Below are positions 59,215-64,000 of a DNA stretch of 64,000 bases, piece by piece; positions within the stretch are counted from its first letter, which is position 1; the number at the start of each line of letters is the position of its first letter. This stretch comes from an uncultured Bacteroidales bacterium. GTDB taxonomy: Bacteria > Bacteroidota > Bacteroidia > Bacteroidales > UBA932. The translations under genes were made by a program, and so were the position numbers. The notes beneath the pieces are model-generated. The model was not told where the DNA came from. It did not search any database and saw only the letters and a program-made list of their open reading frames with translations. The stretch lies in contig CALUUA010000001.1 of the NCBI GenBank assembly GCA_944323845.1, forward strand, positions 62,001-126,000, read 5' to 3'.

Positions 59215-60603
59215 TCAGAGCTTGCTTCCGAGGATTGTCGGATCGTCGCCGTCATTCAGTTTGCGCAGCTTTTTGAGGAGGCCGAGCAGCATGATGAAAG
59301 TGACGAGGGCTGCCAGAAAGTCCGATATGGGGAATGAAAGCCATATGCCTTTCGAGTCGAAGAACATAGGCATGACGTAAAGCAGAGGCAGCAGGAACAG
59401 CAGCTGTCTGGACATGGACAGGATGATGGCCTTGTTTATCATGCCGAGACACTGGAAGAGGTTCGATGTCACCATCTGGAACCCGACCAGAGGCAGCATC
59501 AGGTTCATAAGCACCAGACCTTTTGCGGAAAGTTCTATCAGTTCGTTGTCTGAAGTGAAGACCGAAACGGCTGCATGAGGGAATGCTATGGATACGACAA
59601 ACCCTGTCAGGGTGACGAGGGTGGCATATTTCACTGTCTTGCCGTAGACTTCCCGTACCCTTGAGTATTTGCGGGCGCCGTAGTTGTACCCTGCGATAGG
59701 CTGCATCCCCTGATTCAGACCCATGTTAATCATGATGAACAGGAAGGAAATCCTGTTTGCTATTCCGTATGCGCCTATGGCCAGATCGCCGCTGTAGCTT
59801 TTCAACTGCTGGTTTATGAACAGGGTTACAAGACAGGCGGCGGAGTTCATAAGGAACGGAGCCAGTCCTATGGACAGGGAGTCCCGGGCTATCCTCGTGT
59901 CCAGTTTCAGGTTTTTCTTCTGGAAATGGAGCAGCCTGCGCTGGTTGCTGAAATATCTCAGTATCACTACGAGAGCCACGAACTGGGCGATTACTGTAGC
60001 GAGGGCTGCGCCCCTGATGCCCATGCCGAGCACGAATATGAACAGCGGGGCGAAAATGACATTCAGCACCACCGTCATTATCGTCAGGTTCATGGCCATG
60101 CGCGGATTGCCGGAGGCCCTGAGCTGGTTGTTCAGCCCGAGATAAAGATGGGTGATTACATTGCCCAGCAGGATGACCTGCATGTATTCGCGGGCATATA
60201 CGATGGTGTTTTCGCTGGCTCCGAAGAAATACAGGATAGGATCCAGAAAAGTCAGGGCGACACTCATGAAGACAAGCCCGATGATGATGTTCAGCGAGAC
60301 AACGTTGCCCAGAACCTTGTTCGCGACATCATAGTTCTTTTGTCCCAGAAGTACGGACATGATGGTGCTCGCACCCACGCCTACCAGCGTCCCGAAAGCC
60401 GCGGACAAGTTCATCAGAGGAAATGTGACAGCAAGTCCGGCGATGGCCAGAGGACCCACCCCGTGGCCGATGAAGATGCTGTCTATCATATTGTAGAGGG
60501 AAGATGCCGTCATGGCTATGATGGCCGGGCCGGCATATTTCATCAGGAGCTTTCCGATCTTCTCCGTACCCAGCTCCAACGGCACTGCCTGATTCACTGC
60601 CAT
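59215..60603 (-). CDS. MATE-family multidrug/toxin exporter
   Basis: A 462-residue inner-membrane exporter with twelve hydrophobic segments in two MatE repeats. Typical: LLMKYAGPAIIAMTASSLYN, IDSIFIGHGVGPLAIAGLAV, GASTIMSVLLGQKNYDVANK, ANRISFLFIMINMGLNQGMQ and PIAGYNYGARKYSRVREVYG. MATE proteins drive efflux by Na+ or H+ gradients; the substrate is unknown. It follows the lipoprotein gene by 3 bp. Confidence 0.92.
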   Translation of the reverse strand: MAVNQAVPLELGTEKIGKLLMKYAGPAIIAMTASSLYNMIDSIFIGHGVGPLAIAGLAVTFPLMNLSAAFGTLVGVGASTIMSVLLGQKNYDVANKVLGNVVSLNIIIGLVFMSVALTFLDPILYFFGASENTIVYAREYMQVILLGNVITHLYLGLNNQLRASGNPRMAMNLTIMTVVLNVIFAPLFIFVLGMGIRGAALATVIAQFVALVVILRYFSNQRRLLHFQKKNLKLDTRIARDSLSIGLAPFLMNSAACLVTLFINQQLKSYSGDLAIGAYGIANRISFLFIMINMGLNQGMQPIAGYNYGARKYSRVREVYGKTVKYATLVTLTGFVVSIAFPHAAVSVFTSDNELIELSAKGLVLMNLMLPLVGFQMVTSNLFQCLGMINKAIILSMSRQLLFLLPLLYVMPMFFDSKGIWLSFPISDFLAALVTFIMLLGLLKKLRKLNDGDDPTILGSKL

Positions 60604-60606
60604 ATG

Positions 60607-61686
60607 CTACTCCTCCGTCCCGTTTTCCTGTCCGTCACCGGACTCTTCTTCTTCCTCTTCGGCATCAGGATCTTCCACTAACTGTATCTTGAACAGGAGA
60701 GGTGCGTATTCCGGAATGACTGAGCCGCTTCCGGAAGTGCCGTATCCCATGGTCGAGTAGAACATTCCGGTGCCGGTTTCCATGGCTTTCATCCTCCATA
60801 GAGTGCTGGAGAATCCGCTAATGACCTCGTTCCCGTCCAGTTTCACCTGAGTGCTGTCATCAGACATCTGCACTTCCACGGGTGCATAGGTCTTGCCGGC
60901 GGACCATATGTGGTTATCCTTGGCTATGCGCTCGTCAGTGGTGTCGAAGACCTGTCCGTTGAGCAGCATTCCCGTGTAGTTTATGAATATGGTGGTGTCC
61001 TTGTGCAGGTCTTCGGCCTCACCCGTGCCTGCCGCATCCACGTGATAGTAGAAACCTTCGTATTCAGGCTCAGCGCCTCCAAGATACTTGAGAGAATACG
61101 CCTTCATGGTATCCAGCTGCCACTGCATGATGTCTTCAGTGACTTCGTTTACCTTCACATTATATATGAGAGGACTGTTCCCGGTCACCTTTGCCATGTA
61201 TTCCTCTTCCGTCCCGTAGCGGTTGTAGGTCTGAAGCCACCCAGGGATTACGGCTTCTCTGGAACATCCTTCCACCATGCCGAGGAGCATGTCTTCGATA
61301 CCCTTGCTGACAGCTCCGTCGCGGACAGCCCATACGCGCGGCCCGTAATAGTCGGCTTCCTCATATTCGCCGAGCTGCTTTGCAATGTCGATGTCCGATG
61401 TGGTGGTTACGGTCCCGTCGAGGTCCCTGATGGTGTATGTCACTCTGGCATAGCAAGGCTTTTCGACCGCTGTGCCTCCATCTTCAGGGGTGTCGAGGTC
61501 ATTTATGATATAAATTCCCATCCCGTGACGGAGAGCGTCCGGGTGGTGGGTCTGGAGCCATGCCTCCAGAAACATTTTGTCGTCCTGATTCGCGGGCGCA
61601 TCTTCCTCTACCGCGCAACTCCACAGGACAGCGCTGCACATGCAGGCTAAAGCCAGTAGTCTAAATCTCATCTTCGAAAATTTCAT
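60607..61686 (-). CDS. Lipoprotein with FKBP-type peptidyl-prolyl isomerase features
   Basis: A 359-residue lipoprotein (lipobox AVLWSC). A central region (about 75-195) has a degenerate FKBP-like pattern (YARVTYTIRDLDGTVTTTSD, YGPRVWAVRDGAVSKGIEDM, GMVEGCSREAVIPGW), and the C-terminal domain (about 205-335) has IFINYTGMLLNGQVFDTTDE, ISGFSSTLWRMKAMETGTGM and SVIPEYAPLLFKIQLVE, a clear FKBP fold. An acidic Glu-rich tail follows. FKBPs catalyse proline isomerisation and aid folding of exported proteins; the first domain may be inactive. An upstream in-frame Met (61701) is possible. Confidence 0.8.
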   Translation of the reverse strand: MKFSKMRFRLLALACMCSAVLWSCAVEEDAPANQDDKMFLEAWLQTHHPDALRHGMGIYIINDLDTPEDGGTAVEKPCYARVTYTIRDLDGTVTTTSDIDIAKQLGEYEEADYYGPRVWAVRDGAVSKGIEDMLLGMVEGCSREAVIPGWLQTYNRYGTEEEYMAKVTGNSPLIYNVKVNEVTEDIMQWQLDTMKAYSLKYLGGAEPEYEGFYYHVDAAGTGEAEDLHKDTTIFINYTGMLLNGQVFDTTDERIAKDNHIWSAGKTYAPVEVQMSDDSTQVKLDGNEVISGFSSTLWRMKAMETGTGMFYSTMGYGTSGSGSVIPEYAPLLFKIQLVEDPDAEEEEEESGDGQENGTEE

Positions 61687-61755
61687 CCTGCAAAAATACA
61701 CATAAATTTGATACCGGATAGCCTTTCACGGTTAAATACTGCCTTTCTCTGTCTA

Positions 61756-62307
61756 TCAGTCGGTCAGGCTTTCTACCCAAATCTGGTAGATGAGCGCGGA
61801 ATTGGCCGGGATGCTGCCTATGATTTCATCGCCGAATCCATATTTTCCGGAGAACACAATGTAGCATATTTCTCCGGCTTTCACCCCGAGCAGCCCCTTC
61901 CTCAAGCCTTCCACAAGTTTCGAATCATCGTCAAGCTTCAGTTTCAGAATACTGTAGTCCGGATCCGTGAGCGTCCATCCGCTTTCGTTGGCGGTGTCTT
62001 CCCTGTTCGTGGCGAAAAGATTGCCCGGACTCGGTGCGCTTCCGGTGAATATGTATCCGGCATAATGGAATGATACTGTCCCTCCTGCGGCGAGCCCCTC
62101 GCCGGAACCTTCCTGAAGCACTATTCTGTTCGAACCCCCGTTGTGCACCACCGTCATGTCGGGATCCTGATTCAGAAGAGACTCTATGAAACTGTCTATC
62201 CTGTCTTCCTGGGAAGAATAAGTGGTCTCGAGACTCTGCTCCTTGCATGAGGAGATGCAGCATACGGCAACTGCCGCCATGATGACATATACGAACGATT
62301 TTCCCAT
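61756..62307 (-). CDS. FKBP-type peptidyl-prolyl isomerase lipoprotein
   Basis: A 183-residue lipoprotein (signal VYVIMAAVAVCCISSC, Cys about 20) with one FKBP domain (about 60-180): RIVLQEGSGEGLAAGGTVSF, HYAGYIFTGS, LVEGLRKGLLGVKAGEICYI, VFSGKYGFGDEIIGSIPANS and ALIYQIWVESLTD. The TTG in frame at 62334 is less likely. It lies between the DHH phosphoesterase and the two-domain FKBP lipoprotein; all four genes down to MATE are co-oriented. Confidence 0.88.
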   Translation of the reverse strand: MGKSFVYVIMAAVAVCCISSCKEQSLETTYSSQEDRIDSFIESLLNQDPDMTVVHNGGSNRIVLQEGSGEGLAAGGTVSFHYAGYIFTGSAPSPGNLFATNREDTANESGWTLTDPDYSILKLKLDDDSKLVEGLRKGLLGVKAGEICYIVFSGKYGFGDEIIGSIPANSALIYQIWVESLTD

Positions 62308-62338
62308 ATCCAAAACTATATTGCGGGTTTTCAAGGCA

Positions 62339-63400
62339 TTAACCTATGCTCCCGGACAGAAACTCCCGGGTATGCTTTTCTATGTATCCGGCAGCTTCGG
62401 CGACAGTGCCTCCCGGTATGTCCTTGCCCTTGTACAACTTTCCTCCTGCCGCCAGTTCATGCCCGCCTCCGTTGAAATACATTGCGGAGCACTTGTTGGC
62501 CGACACTCCCTTTTTCGACCTGATGGAAACCCTGAATTTCTCGTCCTCCTCTTTCAGCAGGAAGCTCATCCTGACATTTTTTATGCCGAGCGGGGCGTTT
62601 ACGAACCCGTCTGTCTCCCCCTCCTTGATGTCGTATTTCCTGGCCATGTCCTTGTCTATAATCATGTAGGCCGTTCCCTCCGGTGTGATGACCATATTGT
62701 CGGACAGCAGTTTTCCCATGAGTCTGAACCTGTTTTCCCTGAAATTCAGGTACAGGGACCCCAGAACGGCGTCCCTGTCAATGCCTGCGGCCAGCAGCTC
62801 CGATGCCATTCTGAAAGTGGACGGAAAAACCGAATTGGCGAAGTTGTTCGTATCAGTAGTCATTCCGGCCAGCAGGGCTTCCGCCCCCTTGACAGGGAGT
62901 TTCCCGGGATCGCCTCCGACAGACGGTGTCCCTGTAAGAATGTGGTAGACGAATTCCGATGTGGATGATATTGCGGTTTCCGAAAATACGAGATCGAAGC
63001 AGCCGATATCCGGCGACAGATGATGGTCTATGAGGATTTTCGGGCAGGAGGCTCTGCGCAGGGCATCTTCCAGATTCTCTGCGCGGCCGAAAGAATTCAT
63101 GTCCAGACAGAATATCAGGTCGCTTTCCCTTATAGCCTCCAAAGCCTTTTCATGACTGACTTCGTATGAAATGATCCTGTCCTCGAGCCCGGAGGTCAGA
63201 AATGCCAGAGATTCCGGACAGTTGTCGTTCAAGACCAGACGGGTCTCCTTGCCTGCTGACTGCAGATATAGTAGCAGGCCGACAGAGCTGCCTATCGCAT
63301 CCCCGTCAGGATGCATGTGGGTCACGATGGCGATTTTTCCCGCCTCGTCTGTCATGGCACACATGGCTGAAATCCGCCCCTGATCTATTTTATCTGTCAT
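62339..63400 (-). CDS. DHH-family phosphoesterase (NrnA-like oligoribonuclease/pAp phosphatase)
   Basis: A 353-residue DHH/DHHA1 protein. DHH domain: IAIVTHMHPDGDAIGSSVGL (residues about 20-40), LIFCLDMNSFGRAENLEDAL, ILIDHHLSPDIG and GMTTDTNNFANSVFPSTF. The DHHA1 domain at the end has VSIRSKKGVSANKCSAMYFN and GGGHELAAGG. NrnA-type enzymes degrade 2-5-mer RNA and pAp; that role is inferred. Start chosen at ATG 63400 (MTDKIDQGRIS); a frame-open ATG at 63424 is also possible and lies beside a hairpin (63417-63443). Confidence 0.88.
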   Translation of the reverse strand: MTDKIDQGRISAMCAMTDEAGKIAIVTHMHPDGDAIGSSVGLLLYLQSAGKETRLVLNDNCPESLAFLTSGLEDRIISYEVSHEKALEAIRESDLIFCLDMNSFGRAENLEDALRRASCPKILIDHHLSPDIGCFDLVFSETAISSTSEFVYHILTGTPSVGGDPGKLPVKGAEALLAGMTTDTNNFANSVFPSTFRMASELLAAGIDRDAVLGSLYLNFRENRFRLMGKLLSDNMVITPEGTAYMIIDKDMARKYDIKEGETDGFVNAPLGIKNVRMSFLLKEEDEKFRVSIRSKKGVSANKCSAMYFNGGGHELAAGGKLYKGKDIPGGTVAEAAGYIEKHTREFLSGSIG

Positions 63401-63476
63401 ATTTTCAATATATTGGGGCTGCATGCCGTCCGATGCAGGCCCGATTATGATTCTGGGCGCAAATTTACAAATTATA

Positions 63477-63507
63477 TTGCATTTGATAAATCAAATTTTT
63501 AACTTTG
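63477..63507 (+). promoter_or_regulatory. Promoter of the last + strand gene
   Basis: TTG (63477-63479), 20 bp, TAACTTTG (63500-63507): a good match to the Bacteroidetes promoter, leader about 40 nt. The DHH gene has a candidate TAAATTTG on the minus strand at 63460-63467. Confidence 0.65.
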
Positions 63508-63551
63508 TCCGGAATTTGGGTTTGGGATAATAATTAATCGCTAAAATAGTC

Positions 63552-64000
63552 ATGAAAGTTTTTAAGAAGGTGCTTGTCTACCTTATTTTCCCGTTGGCCA
63601 TCATCGGATTGGTCTACCTGATAGTCGAAAGCGTCATGGAGCCTGTGCGTTTCAACAACGAAAAAGCCGCCAGAGAGCAGGTCGCTATCCAGCGTCTGAA
63701 GGATATACGTACCCTGCAGAATGCCTACAAGACTGAAAACGGCAAATTCACGGCTTCTTTCGACACCCTGAAGTCTTTCTATACCGATTCGTCCATGACC
63801 GTGGTCATGCAGCTCGGTTCCGCCGATGACTCCATAGCAGTGGCCAATACGGAGAAACTGAAGAGACGCAATCCGAGGATCAAGCCTGAGCAGATGCTCG
63901 AGCTCTATAAGAAGGGCGAAAGGCTTGTCTTCAGAATCGAGAACGAGATTCTGGTAAAGGATACCCTGTTCAAGAACAGGAAGGATTTCAATCTGGATTC
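63552..64000 (+). CDS. Membrane-anchored protein of unknown function (partial, runs off the right edge)
   Basis: 149 codons are in the window. One membrane segment (VLVYLIFPLAIIGLVYLIVE) is followed by a helical region (VAIQRLKDIRTLQNAYKTEN, FTASFDTLKSFYTDSSMTVV) and a basic stretch. The layout, a short anchor then AIQRLKDIRTLQ, is found in uncharacterised Bacteroidetes proteins and loosely recalls pilin-like substrates, though no prepilin cleavage site is seen. Function unknown; C-terminus missing. Confidence 0.75.
   Translation, partial: MKVFKKVLVYLIFPLAIIGLVYLIVESVMEPVRFNNEKAAREQVAIQRLKDIRTLQNAYKTENGKFTASFDTLKSFYTDSSMTVVMQLGSADDSIAVANTEKLKRRNPRIKPEQMLELYKKGERLVFRIENEILVKDTLFKNRKDFNLD

Overview
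The window is a 64 kb chromosomal segment from a Gram-negative member of the Bacteroidota, most likely the order Bacteroidales. Evidence: the lipid A genes lpxD-lpxC-lpxA, BACON, FISUMP, DUF4290, DUF3078 and OmpP1/FadL-type proteins, a dense set of lipoproteins, an archaeal-type prolyl-tRNA synthetase, and repeated Bacteroidetes-type promoters (TAnnTTTG, often with TTG/TTTG 19-20 nt upstream) with few Shine-Dalgarno sites. I cannot place it to genus from sequence alone. Nearly everything is core chromosome; the one clear accessory patch is about 31.4-33.6 kb.

Layout. 1-3.4 kb (-): rimP-nusA-infB, with infB cut by the left edge. 3.5-7.0 kb (+): lpxD, lpxC, lpxA and a WbqC-like gene. 7-10 kb (-): a FadL-like outer-membrane protein and a Trp/Tyr/His/Ser-rich repeat lipoprotein. 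10.2-14.3 kb (+): proS, a DUF3078 protein and tilS, meeting sppA (-). 16.2-20.2 kb (+): an NfnAB-type flavoprotein pair and two Rossmann dehydrogenases. 20.3-22.5 kb (+): a 49-residue peptide and a BACON/lamin-tail lipoprotein, followed by about 0.5 kb of 52-bp tandem repeats. 23-27 kb: a flippase-like membrane protein (-), then a PfkB kinase, an unknown protein and a DUF368 (PopT-type) transporter (+). 27-31.3 kb (-): an acyl-CoA dehydrogenase with EtfA and EtfB, and an ECF sigma factor. 31.4-33.6 kb: a chimeric gene remnant, a HEPN/MNT toxin-antitoxin pair, an integrase fragment, an IS-like end and a duplicated tRNA-Arg 3' end. 33.7-38 kb (-): tRNA-fMet, an EamA transporter, hisS, a HAD phosphatase and a rubrerythrin. 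38.3-48.5 kb (+): AddB- and AddA-like recombination proteins, DUF4290, ftsK and a LolA-like protein. 48.5-53.9 kb: two TPM proteins, lemA, a FISUMP lipoprotein, apbE and a short ComEC. 54-57.2 kb (+): ackA-ptb-buk. 57.2-63.4 kb (-): a serine hydrolase, a cytidylate-kinase-like protein, a MATE transporter, two FKBP lipoproteins and a DHH phosphoesterase. A partial membrane-anchored gene (+) runs off the right edge.

Taken together, the metabolic genes suggest an anaerobic fermenter: an acyl-CoA dehydrogenase with EtfAB can reduce enoyl-CoA, Ptb-Buk can turn an acyl-CoA into the acid plus ATP, NfnAB can exchange electrons between ferredoxin, NADH and NADPH, and rubrerythrin removes peroxide. This is inference from family membership.

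The observations I rate highest are: an LpxC without the FabZ domain usually fused to it in this phylum; a dispersed family of short hairpins with a CAATGA tail, three of which sit in frame inside genes; the 52-bp array; a gene that joins an anti-sigma-like start to the tail of a secreted protein; the decayed tRNA-Arg integration site carrying HEPN/MNT; and a 29-residue membrane peptide gene boxed in by opposing terminators. I found no clearly new multi-gene system.
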